A program made the position numbers and the translations under genes. From positions 1 through 30,592 of the forward strand of contig JBPCJO010000065.1 in the NCBI GenBank assembly GCA_051005235.1: a DNA stretch of 30,592 nucleotides, given 5' to 3'. Shown piece by piece: positions 21,274 to 29,939 of this stretch. Source of the DNA: JALQXV01 sp051005235. Lineage in GTDB: Bacteria; Patescibacteriota; Saccharimonadia; Saccharimonadales; 2-12-FULL-41-12. Within the stretch, counting starts at the first letter, position 1. Every line of letters begins with the position of its first letter. Under the pieces are notes generated by a model that worked only from the letters and a program-made list of their open reading frames with translations, was not told the DNA's origin and made no database searches.

Positions 21274-22209
21274 ATGAGTGAATTTAGAATCGGACACTTA
21301 GAAGTAGACAGCCCATACGGTAATGCCGGCGGTGTTATCAAAGGTGTACATGAGTTGGGAGTGATGGCACAGACGGGCGTCGGCTGGATGGAGCCCGGCT
21401 CGTTTACGCTAGAAAAACGAATTGGTAACTCCCCAGACGGTGAAGTTGTGTACCTCCATGATCCGGTAACGGGCGAAACCTATAACTCGCTCGGCATGCC
21501 AAATAAAGGCATGGATGTGGTTGAAACAGAGATCCCCGAGATGGCTGTTATTGCCCATGCCGCCGGAAAGCAGTTAGTCGTTAATGTAGCACCAGTTAGT
21601 GACAATCCAGTCGCAGAAAGCGTGGAGTTGGTTACCAGAGCGTACGAAGCCGGCGCAGACGCTGTTCTGCTCAATGCAGGTTGCCCCAACGTGGTTACCG
21701 CAGACGGCGGCCGGCACGAGATTTTAAGCCATAACGCCGGCGCGCTACTGCTGGTACTAGAAGGCTTAAAAGCAGTTACCGAAAAATTTCACCCAGTTTT
21801 TATTAGAACCTCCCCGCTGGACTCTATTTCAAAAGTCCATGCCATTGCCGAGGCGATTAAGGCCAGCCGAGCGGTCAGCGCTGTCTTTCCTCCAAATACG
21901 TGGCCCGGCCATCGGCCGCTTGACGAAGCAGGTAACCCGATACTAGAAATACCGGGCGGCATGGGTGGTAAAAGCGGCCCCGCTACCAGCCCCGAAGCAG
22001 CCGAACAAACTGCCTGGATGAAATACTGCCTGTTCGCCACCAATATAGATGTGGTCAGCTCTGGTGGCATAACTACCGGCAAGGAATTAGCCCACCGAAT
22101 GAACGTCAATCGAGCCAGCGCCGGTGCCGGCACAACCTTCTTCTATGAATCAGGCGACTGGAAACATGACGTCGATAAACTACTGTGGGAATTTAGCGAA
22201 AGTTTGTAA
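21274..22209 (+). CDS. pyrD: Dihydroorotate dehydrogenase, class 1-like
   Basis: An FMN TIM-barrel enzyme of 311 residues that oxidises dihydroorotate to orotate. Visible features are NSLGMPNKG (71-79, substrate and FMN side), N134 and N139 with the catalytic-type C137 in LLNAGCPNV, a lysine- and glycine-rich GGMGGKSGPATSP, and the FMN phosphate loop VSSGGITTGKEL. Cysteine rather than serine at 137 places it with cytosolic class 1 enzymes, not the quinone-linked class 2. It forms an operon with pyrC. Its end overlaps the convergent yajQ gene by 17 bases. The NAGCPN variant of the usual NLSCPN is mildly unusual. Confidence 0.88.
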   Translation: MSEFRIGHLEVDSPYGNAGGVIKGVHELGVMAQTGVGWMEPGSFTLEKRIGNSPDGEVVYLHDPVTGETYNSLGMPNKGMDVVETEIPEMAVIAHAAGKQLVVNVAPVSDNPVAESVELVTRAYEAGADAVLLNAGCPNVVTADGGRHEILSHNAGALLLVLEGLKAVTEKFHPVFIRTSPLDSISKVHAIAEAIKASRAVSAVFPPNTWPGHRPLDEAGNPILEIPGGMGGKSGPATSPEAAEQTAWMKYCLFATNIDVVSSGGITTGKELAHRMNVNRASAGAGTTFFYESGDWKHDVDKLLWEFSESL

Positions 22210-22690
22210 ACTCGAGCGGAAAATCGAAGTCTTGCGACTTTAGTAATTGCATCACGGCCTGTAGTTCGTCCTTTTTAGCACTGGTAACACGAACTTCTTC
22301 ACCTTGAATTTGCGGTTTAACTTTAGGGTAGTGCTCACGCACCAAGCTGCTGATCTTTTTAGCGTTTTCGCTGCTTAGGCCTTTGCGAAAGGGAACTTCT
22401 TTGGTGGTTTTAAGATTGCTGACGGTTACTTCTTTAGTGACATCAAGTGTTTTTTGGCTCTGCCCACGACTCGCCAGTTTTTTACGGACGATATCAAGGA
22501 TAGCGTCAATGTGGTAATCGTTGTCGCCGGTTACCTTAAGGCCAGTCTTCTCGCTGTCGAGCCAATCGAGGTCCGCCTGAGTGCCTTTTAGGTCATAGCG
22601 ACTGCCAAGTTCTTTGCGCGCCTGCTCAAAAACATTGTTCATCTCGGCCTTGTCATAATCAGAAACAATATCGAATGAAAAATTTGCCAT
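22193..22690 (-). CDS. yajQ: YajQ-family nucleotide-binding protein
   Basis: A 165-residue protein with two ferredoxin-like domains. The N-terminus MANFSFDIVSDYDKAEMNN and the stretch SRYDLKGTQADLDW are diagnostic, as is VPFRKGLSSENAKKI. Family members bind cyclic-di-GMP in Xanthomonas or nucleic acids elsewhere; the role here is unknown. The frame reaches a further ATG at 22714. TATAAT (22697-22702) lies six bases before the ATG at 22690, so the shorter form is taken, matching the usual family start and implying a leaderless mRNA. Convergent with pyrD. Confidence 0.93.
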   Translation of the reverse strand: MANFSFDIVSDYDKAEMNNVFEQARKELGSRYDLKGTQADLDWLDSEKTGLKVTGDNDYHIDAILDIVRKKLASRGQSQKTLDVTKEVTVSNLKTTKEVPFRKGLSSENAKKISSLVREHYPKVKPQIQGEEVRVTSAKKDELQAVMQLLKSQDFDFPLEFTNFR

Positions 22691-22772
22691 ACCTTGATTA
22701 TAGACTATCTTCATGATTGTTCAGGATATTAAATTACCTACCCTCAAGATCCCCGCTAACACCAGCATGCAA

Positions 22773-22830
22773 TAGACAATATGGATTTGGCACCAATAGG
22801 GGCATATCGGTGCCAAATCCATATTGTCTA
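22773..22830. repeat. Perfect 22-bp stem hairpin
   Basis: 22773-22794 is the exact reverse complement of 22809-22830 around a 14-base loop. It lies downstream of the 42-residue minus-strand frame and upstream of yajQ. It has no T tail on either strand, so if it ends transcription it is not a standard intrinsic terminator. Confidence 0.85.
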
Positions 22831-22862
22831 AATAACCATTGTCCGAGGTTTGAGCGACCGGT

Positions 22863-22991
22863 TTAAGTGATTTTGACGGTTACATCTTCGAGATACTCAG
22901 TTCGCTTGAGAATTTTATCTGATGTCAGCAGCATGAAGTCCTGCAAAATGTTCAAAATGTCCTGGTTCGTAACGCGTTTTTTAGTACTCAT
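22863..22991 (-). CDS. Hypothetical small protein (42 aa)
   Basis: A 42-residue frame from ATG 22991 to TAA 22863. It reads MSTKKRVTNQDILNILQDFM and continues with LLTSDKILKRTEYLEDVTVK, a charged, helix-forming composition that could make a short coiled coil or dimer. No family recognised. It lies alone in the divergent gap between yajQ and pheS, followed on its strand by a perfect hairpin, which together look like a small gene with its own 3' structure. No strong ribosome binding site. Confidence 0.5.
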   Translation of the reverse strand: MSTKKRVTNQDILNILQDFMLLTSDKILKRTEYLEDVTVKIT

Positions 22992-23121
22992 ATACTCTAG
23001 CGTACACACTAATTATTAAATTTTGATTAACTAGCGCCATTTTATGAAGTATTTTTTGATACGGAGGGTCATCTGGCTGTGTATCTGCCCAAAACTGCCA
23101 AAGTCCTATACAATATATGAA

Positions 23122-24141
23122 ATGGGTTCAAATATGATCGACCAAACTATTGCTGAGGGCCTGCGAGCTCGTGCCCAAGACGGTGACCAGACGGTTTTGC
23201 GGAGCACCGAACTTAGAAGCTTATTCGACCAGCTAAAGACATTGCCTCCGGAGGAGCGCGGCTCGTTTGGCAAAGCAGTTAACGAGTTACGACAAGAACT
23301 ACAGGCCACCCTAGAGTCATGCCAAGAGACCCAGGAGCAAATGCCGGCCATTGATGTTACTGCTCCGTGGTACGTAAATACCGCGCCGACCGACCGACCG
23401 ACTGTTGGCCACGCACCCGATGGATCCCTACATCCTCTAACGCAAGAAATCACCTGCATTTTAGATATCTTTGCCCGCATGGGCTTTGCGGCGATTGAAT
23501 CGCGCCAAATTGACGACGATTATCATATGTTTGGCAGCCTCAACTTTCCCGAAGGTCACCCCGCCCGGGACGATTATGACACCTTTATGACCGAAGACGG
23601 TTTGGTCGCGCCAGCCCATACCAGTACCATGCAAAACCGCATTATGTCGGCTAATAAACACTTGCTTGAACGGGGAGAAGCGATCGCCTATGTCATTCCT
23701 GGCCGTGTTTTTCGCAATGAAGACCTTGATGCCACCCACGAACACACCTTTCACCAGCTAGAAGGTGTTTATGTTAGTAAAGACGTCCATGCTGGTGTCT
23801 TGATAGCCGTGCTTCAAACCTATCTTAATGAATATTTTGGCGAAGAATTACAGACTAAGTTACAACCTTTTTATTTTCCGTTCACCGAGCCCAGTTTTGA
23901 GATGGCAGTAGAACGGCCCACGATGTTACGCAAAGACAACTCCGAAGAGCAAAAATGGCTCGAATTGCTGGGTTGCGGCATGATTCATCCCAATGTACTG
24001 CGAATGGCTGGTATTGACCCAGAAGTTTATACCGGTTTTGCCTGGGGTCAAGGCATTGAGCGGATGGTAATGATGAAAAACGAGATCGAAGACGTCCGTC
24101 ACTTTAATAGCGCCAAATTAGATTTTTTGAGGCAGTTTTAA
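23122..24141 (+). CDS. pheS: Phenylalanyl-tRNA synthetase alpha subunit
   Basis: Catalytic subunit of the alpha2-beta2 enzyme that charges tRNA-Phe. From the ATG at 23122 it has 339 residues, the family norm. The N-terminal coiled coil is followed by the class II aminoacyl-tRNA synthetase core, with motif 2 at FRNEDLDATHEHTFHQLEG and motif 3 at GFAWGQGIERMVMM. The frame extends upstream to 23044, but TACAAT (23109-23114) sits seven bases before 23122, pointing to a leaderless start there; ATG 23134 is a second candidate. One base separates it from pheT. Confidence 0.96.
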   Translation: MGSNMIDQTIAEGLRARAQDGDQTVLRSTELRSLFDQLKTLPPEERGSFGKAVNELRQELQATLESCQETQEQMPAIDVTAPWYVNTAPTDRPTVGHAPDGSLHPLTQEITCILDIFARMGFAAIESRQIDDDYHMFGSLNFPEGHPARDDYDTFMTEDGLVAPAHTSTMQNRIMSANKHLLERGEAIAYVIPGRVFRNEDLDATHEHTFHQLEGVYVSKDVHAGVLIAVLQTYLNEYFGEELQTKLQPFYFPFTEPSFEMAVERPTMLRKDNSEEQKWLELLGCGMIHPNVLRMAGIDPEVYTGFAWGQGIERMVMMKNEIEDVRHFNSAKLDFLRQF

Positions 24142-24142
24142 T

Positions 24143-26647
24143 ATGAAAGTCAGTTTAGATTGGGCTCAGCAATACAGTAACGTCAACCTTAACCCGAATG
24201 GCGTTGAGGATTTAGTGACTAAAATTGGCGCTCAGCTTGGTGCCGTCGAAGAAGTGACTGAGTGGGGACCACGCTACGACGGTGCGGTTGTAGCTCGGGT
24301 TGTAACGTGCGAAAAACACCCAAATGCCGATAAATTAAACGTCTGTTGGGTTGATGATGGCGGAGTAACCTCAGGCATAGATCGTAACCCCGAGGGCCAG
24401 GTACAGGTAGTTTGTGGGGCTCCCAACGTCCGTGCTGGCCTAAGCGTCGTTTGGCTGCCGCCCGGCGCCACCGTTCCTAGTACGTACGGCAAAGAGCCGT
24501 TTGTGCTTGGTGCCCGCGAACTCCGTGGAGTTGTTAGCAATGGCATGTTAGCCAGCGCTAGTGAACTAGGAATCAGTGACGACCATACTGGAATCCTCGA
24601 AATCGATCCCAACGAAGTTGACGAAGAGCTTGTCAAACCCGGTACACCGTTTAAAAAACTGTATGGACTTGATGACGTGATTATCGACATTGAGAATAAA
24701 ATGTTTACCCATCGGCCAGACTGTTTCGGTATTCTAGGCGTGGCCCGCGAAATTGCCGGTATTCAGCACCAAGCATTTCAATCATCAGATTGGTACCTAC
24801 AAAATCCTGAGTTCGCTGAAGCAAACCAGTTATCGTTGGCTGTAATCAATGAAATACCAGAGCTGGTACCGCGTTTTATGGCGGTAGCTATGAGCAATGT
24901 GCAGATTAAGCCAAGTCCAGTCTGGCTGCAGGTCGCGCTGGCTAAAGTAGGTATTAAATCAATTAACAATGTCGTTGACGTAACTAACTACCTGATGCAT
25001 CTAACCGCCCAGCCGTTGCATGCCTACGATTATGATAAAGTCGCGGCTCGCAGCTCGAACGGGGCCGTATTGTCCGCCCGCTTGCCAAAAGAAGGCGAGA
25101 CGCTAGCGTTACTCAATGGCAAAACGCTGGCGCCGCGCCCAGAGGCGATTATGATTGCGACCGACCAAGAACTCGTCGGCGTCGGTGGCGTGATGGGCGG
25201 TGCCGGCACCGAAGTCGACGAAAACACTAAAAATATTATTATCGAATGTGCCAGCTTTGACATGTACTCAATTCGGCGAACCAGCATGGCCCACGGGCTA
25301 TTCACCGATGCAGTCACCCGTTTTAATAAGGGCCAGAGCCCGCTTCAAAACAACCGGGTAATTGCTAAGGCAATGAAGTTTATGGGTGAGCTTGCTGGCG
25401 CAGAGCAGGCAAGTAATGTTATTGACGATGAGCATCTTACCAACAACCATGACCCTGTATTAGTAGATGTCGAATTCATTAACGCCCGTCTCGGATTACA
25501 ACTTGATGCCGCGCAAATTACCGACTTGCTCACCGGCGTGGAGTTTGAAGTTGATCCTGCTGCTGGTCCGCTGTCCGTGACAGCGCCGTTTTGGCGCACC
25601 GACATTGCGATTCCCGAGGATATCGTCGAAGAAGTCGGCCGCTTGTATGGATTCGAAAAGCTGCCATTGGAGCTGCCAAAGCGTAGTGCGACGCCGACCA
25701 AGCTTGATCCTCAGCTGGCATTAAAACAGCGGCTTCGGCAAACTTTAGCCAGCTTTGGTGCCAACGAAGTGTTAACCTATAGCTTTGTTCATGGTAATCT
25801 GCTCGAAAAAGTGGGCCAGAATAAAGAGCTAGCCTTTAAGCTCACCAACGCCCTAAGCCCAGATCTCCAGTATTACCGCATCAGCCTAACACCGAGTTTG
25901 CTTACGCATGTTCACCCGAATGTTAAAGCCGGTTACGATCGGTTTAGCCTGTTCGAAGTTAACAAAACCCATATTACTATCCACAAAGACGACGATAGCG
26001 GCGTACCAAGTGAAATTAGCATGCTTACCCTAGTAACAACCGATAAATCCCGCACCGATGCCGCCTACTACACGGCCCGGACGTATCTTGATAGGCTAGT
26101 CGAATCATTTGGCGCGCGTCTGCACTACGAGCCAATTAAAGATGTGCTCGACCACCAGGTGACTGCTCCATTTGACCATACCCGCAGTGCTCTCGTCAGT
26201 GTGGCCGGCACCGATATCTTCTTAGGCATCGTCGGCGAGTACAAACAAACTGTTAAAAAATCGCTTAAACTGCCAGTTTTTAGCGCTGGTTTCGAGATTA
26301 ATCCCGACCAATTGCTCAAAATTAAGCCGGCCAGCAGCTATACGCCACTTTCTCGTTATCCGAGTATCTCCCAAGATATCTGCTTAGAAGTATCGAGCAC
26401 CATGCCGTATGGACAGTTAACTGACGCTCTCGAAGAGCAACTTCAATCGCAAGCCAGCCTCGACCAAGTCATCAAGCAACAAGCCCTTGATATATATCAG
26501 AGCTCAGATAATCCTGAGCGTAAGCGCGTCACCTATCATATAACGCTCACCAGCTACGAACGGACGCTCACCGACGAAGTGTTATCAAAGCTGCTGACTG
26601 TGACCGCAGATGCGCTGGGTCAATCTTTTGGTGCTCGCCGAATCTGA
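24143..26647 (+). CDS. pheT: Phenylalanyl-tRNA synthetase beta subunit
   Basis: An 834-residue partner of PheS with full-length architecture. The EMAP-II-like tRNA-binding domain is at about 40-155 (KHPNADKLNVCWVDDG, QVVCGAPNVRAGLSV). The B3/B4 editing domain follows, then the B5 domain and the catalytic-like core (EDIVEEVGRLYGFEKLP). The ferredoxin-fold anticodon-binding domain closes the protein (RYPSISQDICLEVS to the end). The ATG follows the pheS stop after one base, so translation is probably coupled. It ends in TGA. Confidence 0.97.
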   Translation: MKVSLDWAQQYSNVNLNPNGVEDLVTKIGAQLGAVEEVTEWGPRYDGAVVARVVTCEKHPNADKLNVCWVDDGGVTSGIDRNPEGQVQVVCGAPNVRAGLSVVWLPPGATVPSTYGKEPFVLGARELRGVVSNGMLASASELGISDDHTGILEIDPNEVDEELVKPGTPFKKLYGLDDVIIDIENKMFTHRPDCFGILGVAREIAGIQHQAFQSSDWYLQNPEFAEANQLSLAVINEIPELVPRFMAVAMSNVQIKPSPVWLQVALAKVGIKSINNVVDVTNYLMHLTAQPLHAYDYDKVAARSSNGAVLSARLPKEGETLALLNGKTLAPRPEAIMIATDQELVGVGGVMGGAGTEVDENTKNIIIECASFDMYSIRRTSMAHGLFTDAVTRFNKGQSPLQNNRVIAKAMKFMGELAGAEQASNVIDDEHLTNNHDPVLVDVEFINARLGLQLDAAQITDLLTGVEFEVDPAAGPLSVTAPFWRTDIAIPEDIVEEVGRLYGFEKLPLELPKRSATPTKLDPQLALKQRLRQTLASFGANEVLTYSFVHGNLLEKVGQNKELAFKLTNALSPDLQYYRISLTPSLLTHVHPNVKAGYDRFSLFEVNKTHITIHKDDDSGVPSEISMLTLVTTDKSRTDAAYYTARTYLDRLVESFGARLHYEPIKDVLDHQVTAPFDHTRSALVSVAGTDIFLGIVGEYKQTVKKSLKLPVFSAGFEINPDQLLKIKPASSYTPLSRYPSISQDICLEVSSTMPYGQLTDALEEQLQSQASLDQVIKQQALDIYQSSDNPERKRVTYHITLTSYERTLTDEVLSKLLTVTADALGQSFGARRI

Positions 26648-26717
26648 CTAACTCTGAGTTTCTATAGAATCCATAATTGTGCTAGAATAATCTTACTATA
26701 AGGAAGGGACAGAAACA

Positions 26718-27245
26718 TTGAGTGCACAAAATAATACCCAGCGAGTATTTATTCTCGTTATTGTTGCCGTCTTTTTTCTGACATCCGTGGCAATCACGGC
26801 GTCGGTAATTATTGACGCGGCAAAAAAAGACAAACCAGCAGCTACTAATACACAGTCAGAAGATTTGCAAAAGCAACTCGACGCGCTGCAACAGCAAACT
26901 AATCAGCCATCAGCCGAAGGAGGCACCGTGGAATCAACCGACATTGTAGCAGGAACCGGAGCCGAAGCAGTCGCCGGCAAAAGTGTAACCGTAAATTACG
27001 TCGGTACACTAAAAGATGGCACTAAGTTCGATAGCTCATTCGACCGCAACGAGCCATTTACCTTTAATCTTGGCGCCGGCCAGGTCATTAAAGGCTGGGA
27101 TCAAGGTGTTGTCGGCATGAAGGTCGGTGGCAAGCGTAAACTGGTTATCCCAGCCGCATTAGCCTATGGAGAACAGTCTCCGTCTCCCGCCATTCCAGCC
27201 AACTCTGACCTCGTCTTCGAGATCGATCTCCTCAACGTTCAATAG
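26718..27245 (+). CDS. Membrane-anchored FKBP-type peptidyl-prolyl isomerase
   Basis: A 175-residue protein with one N-terminal membrane segment (about 9-32), a short helical linker (EDLQKQLDALQQQTNQ, about 47-63) and one FKBP domain (about 75-175). The domain contains VTVNYVGTLKDGTKFDSS, GAGQVIKGWDQGVVGMKVGG and IPAALAYGEQ. It would speed proline isomerisation in exported proteins. The TTG at 26718 is supported by GGAAGGGA (26702-26709). It is the first of three thiol/protein-folding genes in a row (FKBP, glutaredoxin, thioredoxin reductase). Confidence 0.92.
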   Translation: MSAQNNTQRVFILVIVAVFFLTSVAITASVIIDAAKKDKPAATNTQSEDLQKQLDALQQQTNQPSAEGGTVESTDIVAGTGAEAVAGKSVTVNYVGTLKDGTKFDSSFDRNEPFTFNLGAGQVIKGWDQGVVGMKVGGKRKLVIPAALAYGEQSPSPAIPANSDLVFEIDLLNVQ

Positions 27246-27269
27246 TCAAAAACACTACATATAGCGTAC

Positions 27270-27299
27270 TTGACGCAGCCGTAAACGCTACATTATGAT
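27270..27299 (+). promoter_or_regulatory. Promoter of the glutaredoxin gene
   Basis: TTGACG (27270-27275), an 18-base spacer and TATGAT (27294-27299). It lies within the frame extension ahead of the ATG at 27327, supporting that later start. Confidence 0.6.
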
Positions 27300-27326
27300 G
27301 TGATAACCATAAAAGGAAACGTCAGA

Positions 27327-27575
27327 ATGCCAAAGAACATTACAATTTTTACCACTAATACTTGCGCCTACTGCGTAATGGTCAAGCGATGGCTCGGCAC
27401 CAAAGGTATGACGTACGACGAAGTTAACCTAGACGAACACCCAGAGCGCCAAAAAGAAGCATTTGAACTAAGCGGGCAACTGGCAGTACCGGTAACAGTA
27501 ATTACTAAAAACGACGACACCAAAGAAGTAGTTGTTGGCTATAACTTGGCTAAACTCGCGCCAGCTGTCGCATAA
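27327..27575 (+). CDS. Glutaredoxin-like thiol oxidoreductase
   Basis: An 82-residue single-domain thioredoxin fold starting MPKNITIFTTNTCAYCVMVK. The CAYC redox motif sits after the first strand, the LAVPVTVIT segment supplies the cis-proline, and VGYNLAKL replaces the usual GFD helix cap. The size and immediate proximity to thioredoxin reductase suggest an NrdH- or glutaredoxin-like electron carrier reduced by that enzyme rather than by glutathione (inference). AAGGAAA (27313-27318 region) precedes the ATG at 27327; the longer frame from 27300 would cover the ribosome binding site. Confidence 0.85.
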   Translation: MPKNITIFTTNTCAYCVMVKRWLGTKGMTYDEVNLDEHPERQKEAFELSGQLAVPVTVITKNDDTKEVVVGYNLAKLAPAVA

Positions 27576-27598
27576 GTGTCAGCGGATATTTTACACAT

Positions 27599-28555
27599 AT
27601 GGAATTAGAACAAAAAGTCTACGACGTCGTGATGGTTGGAGCGGGCCCAACCGCCCTGTCGGCCGCCATTTATACTACCCGCGAAGACCTCACCACCGTC
27701 TTATTTGAAAAAGGAGTGATTGGAGGCTTGGCTTCAATCACTGATTGGGTCGACAATTATCCCGGCTTTCCGGACGGTATTGCCGGCCTTGAGCTCGGCG
27801 AGAACTTACGTAAACAGGCAGAGCGTTTTGGTGCTCAAATCGAGCTTGGCGAGGTTAGCCAAATTGCCAGCGACGGAAAGCTTATTAACCTCGAAACGAC
27901 GAGCGGCAAGGTTCAGGCAAAAACCGTTTTGATTGCGACGGGCAGCGATTACAAAAAGATCGGTGTACCCGGCGAAGCTGAGTATTTTGCCCGCGGCGTG
28001 CACTATTGCGCAACGTGTGACGGTGCTTTTTACCGCGAAAAACGCCTGGTGGTAATCGGCGGCGGCAACTCAGCCGTACAAGAAGCAATGTTCCTAACCC
28101 GTTACGCTACCCACATTGACTTATTAGTCCGTGGTCCAAAAATGCGGGCCTCAGAAGTCTTGCAACAAGACCTCACCAAACATGCTGACAAAATTACGGT
28201 TCACTTTAATACCCCAACCGAAGAAATCGTGGCCGAAGACAACAAAATTGTAAAAGTAGTCGGCACAAAGAATGGCGTTAAAACCGATTTCTTAACCGAC
28301 GGCGTATTTGTCTTCGTCGGGTTGCAGCCAAACACTGGATTCTTAAAAGGACTCATTGAACTCGATGATATTGGTTTAATTAAAACCGACGCTAATCTTC
28401 AAACCAGCATTACTGGCGTTTTTGCGGCCGGTGACGTCCGCAGCGGCGCAACCATGCAGATAGCCAGTGCGGTCGGCGAAGGCGCCACCGCCGCGCTTAC
28501 CATGCGTAAATACTTAGAAGAACTCGAACGCGAACCAGTCGAAACCGTTCTTTAG
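27599..28555 (+). CDS. trxB: Thioredoxin reductase
   Basis: A 318-residue FAD/NAD(P)H flavoprotein. The FAD-binding GAGPTALSAAIY is at the N-terminus, the redox pair in HYCATCDGAFY occupies the middle, the NADPH loop is VVIGGGNSAVQEA, and the second FAD contact GVFAAGDVRSG is near the end. It reduces thioredoxin-like partners, probably including the glutaredoxin-like protein encoded 23 bases upstream. TATTTT (27587-27592) six bases before the ATG hints at an additional leaderless transcript, though co-transcription with the upstream gene is simpler. It is convergent with the GDPD gene, with two bases between stops. Confidence 0.95.
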   Translation: MELEQKVYDVVMVGAGPTALSAAIYTTREDLTTVLFEKGVIGGLASITDWVDNYPGFPDGIAGLELGENLRKQAERFGAQIELGEVSQIASDGKLINLETTSGKVQAKTVLIATGSDYKKIGVPGEAEYFARGVHYCATCDGAFYREKRLVVIGGGNSAVQEAMFLTRYATHIDLLVRGPKMRASEVLQQDLTKHADKITVHFNTPTEEIVAEDNKIVKVVGTKNGVKTDFLTDGVFVFVGLQPNTGFLKGLIELDDIGLIKTDANLQTSITGVFAAGDVRSGATMQIASAVGEGATAALTMRKYLEELEREPVETVL

Positions 28556-28557
28556 CC

Positions 28558-29253
28558 CTAACTAGTTTTGTGGCGACAATGCTTTTTAATCGGCATAAGC
28601 TTATCTGGAACATTAGAGATAATAGCCGCCGACGGATAGAGCAGATGCAAAAAACGCGCTAAAAATAAGTTATCGACCGTAAAGATCATAAACTTTTTCT
28701 TATTGCGCTTGGCATACCAATAAACCAGAGGACTCAGCACCCAAAAATTAAGTGACAAGCCGGTAAAGCCGAGCAATTTGGTTTTATAGACTGCCTCAAA
28801 CGGATTGGTTAGTTCCGAGACATAGGTTTCGATATCTGGGTCTAGTTTTGCGAACAACAGTAGCTCGGCAGTATCAATAGCAGTTACCAACGGCGTTGGC
28901 CCTTTGTGTTTTTTTAACGCTTCGTGTAGTAACTTGGCCCAATTTTTGCCTTTGCAATCGAGTAATAACGGTGTCTTACCGGCTGCCTCGAGTGCTTCGG
29001 CAAACGTTGGTATTGGTTGGCCACTCTTAGTTACGGTGGTACTTATTTCGGCCAGAGTCATGTCGCTGACGGTCTTATTAGTACCCGCTATGCGCAGTAA
29101 ATTAGAGTCATGCACTAAAACGAGTTGCCGGTCTTTGGTTGCCCGCAGATCAAATTCGATTATATCGACACCTACGTTGACAGCAGCTTCGATGGCCGCA
29201 ATAGTGTTTTCAGGTTCTATTCCGCCAGCACCACGGTGTCCAATTAAAATCAT
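28558..29253 (-). CDS. Glycerophosphodiester phosphodiesterase family protein
   Basis: A 231-residue TIM-barrel enzyme that would hydrolyse glycerophosphodiesters to glycerol-3-phosphate and an alcohol. The family motifs are present: HRGAGGIEPENT near the N-terminus, EFDLRATKD with metal-binding acids, and LVHDSNLLR with the second catalytic histidine. Further C-terminal strands are LDCKG and FTVDN. The frame extends to 29343, but MILIGHRGAG from ATG 29253 matches the usual family start. A TATACT box about 23 bases upstream fits this. It is divergent from ppa. It could serve lipid salvage. Confidence 0.85.
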   Translation of the reverse strand: MILIGHRGAGGIEPENTIAAIEAAVNVGVDIIEFDLRATKDRQLVLVHDSNLLRIAGTNKTVSDMTLAEISTTVTKSGQPIPTFAEALEAAGKTPLLLDCKGKNWAKLLHEALKKHKGPTPLVTAIDTAELLLFAKLDPDIETYVSELTNPFEAVYKTKLLGFTGLSLNFWVLSPLVYWYAKRNKKKFMIFTVDNLFLARFLHLLYPSAAIISNVPDKLMPIKKHCRHKTS

Positions 29254-29342
29254 ATAAAATCGGTTCTCATGGTATAAAGTATAGAGTACTTTTGCATTTA
29301 AGAGATAGACGATTGTTGCATAAACGAAAAAAGGAAACCACA

Positions 29343-29876
29343 ATGCCAGATTTTAATAAAATTGTAACCCCAGGTGACGTTGCCGGTGGTGTCATCAATA
29401 CCGTTATAGAAATTTCCCAAGGCTCAAGCCTCAAAATTGAATGGAACCGCCAACTGGCCTGCTTTGAACTCGACCGAGTAGAGCCAAAGATTTTTGCAAA
29501 ACCCTGTAACTACGGTTTCATTCCTGGTACTTTGGACGAAGATGGTGATGAGCTGGACACCTTGGTAGTTGCACCCGAGCCATTACCAACTGGGCTGCTC
29601 GTATCGGTACGGGTAATTGGCATTTTGAACTTTATTGATGACGGCGAAGCTGACCATAAGGTCGTGGTTGTGCCAGCCGACGACCGTCATACCGGTGACA
29701 GCATCAACTCACTCGACGACCTCGGCGCCCGCTGGAAAGAACAGATTGTCCACCATTTTAGTCACTACAAAGACCTCAAAAAACCAGGCAGTACCGTCGT
29801 TGAGGGTTGGGGCGATATTGACCATGCAAAAAAGATCATCGGCGAATGCATCGACCGCTATAACTCACAAGCGTAG
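29343..29876 (+). CDS. ppa: Inorganic pyrophosphatase (type I)
   Basis: Hydrolyses pyrophosphate to phosphate, pulling forward biosynthetic reactions such as tRNA charging. The 177-residue protein is typical for family I. CNYGFIPGTLDEDGDELDTL contains the signature aspartates, and VVVPADDR and HHFSHYKDLKK follow in the expected order. The ATG at 29343 is preceded by AAAAAAGGAAA, a good ribosome binding site; an in-frame ATG at 29292 lies upstream but would bury that site. It is divergent from the GDPD gene. Confidence 0.96.
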   Translation: MPDFNKIVTPGDVAGGVINTVIEISQGSSLKIEWNRQLACFELDRVEPKIFAKPCNYGFIPGTLDEDGDELDTLVVAPEPLPTGLLVSVRVIGILNFIDDGEADHKVVVVPADDRHTGDSINSLDDLGARWKEQIVHHFSHYKDLKKPGSTVVEGWGDIDHAKKIIGECIDRYNSQA

Positions 29877-29939
29877 TCATTCACAAAACCACAACATTTT
29901 TTAACCAAAAGTTAATAACTGGTCGCTACAGTTAGGACT

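Noticed and set aside
24274..25701. Several long minus-strand frames opposite pheT
   Set aside because: They are shadows of a full-length conserved gene on the plus strand, with biased serine/threonine-rich products and no start signals.
10018..26647. UGA recoding as in Gracilibacteria/Absconditabacteria
   Set aside because: TGA is used as a normal stop (for example at the ends of the EEP gene and pheT), and conserved tryptophans are encoded by TGG.
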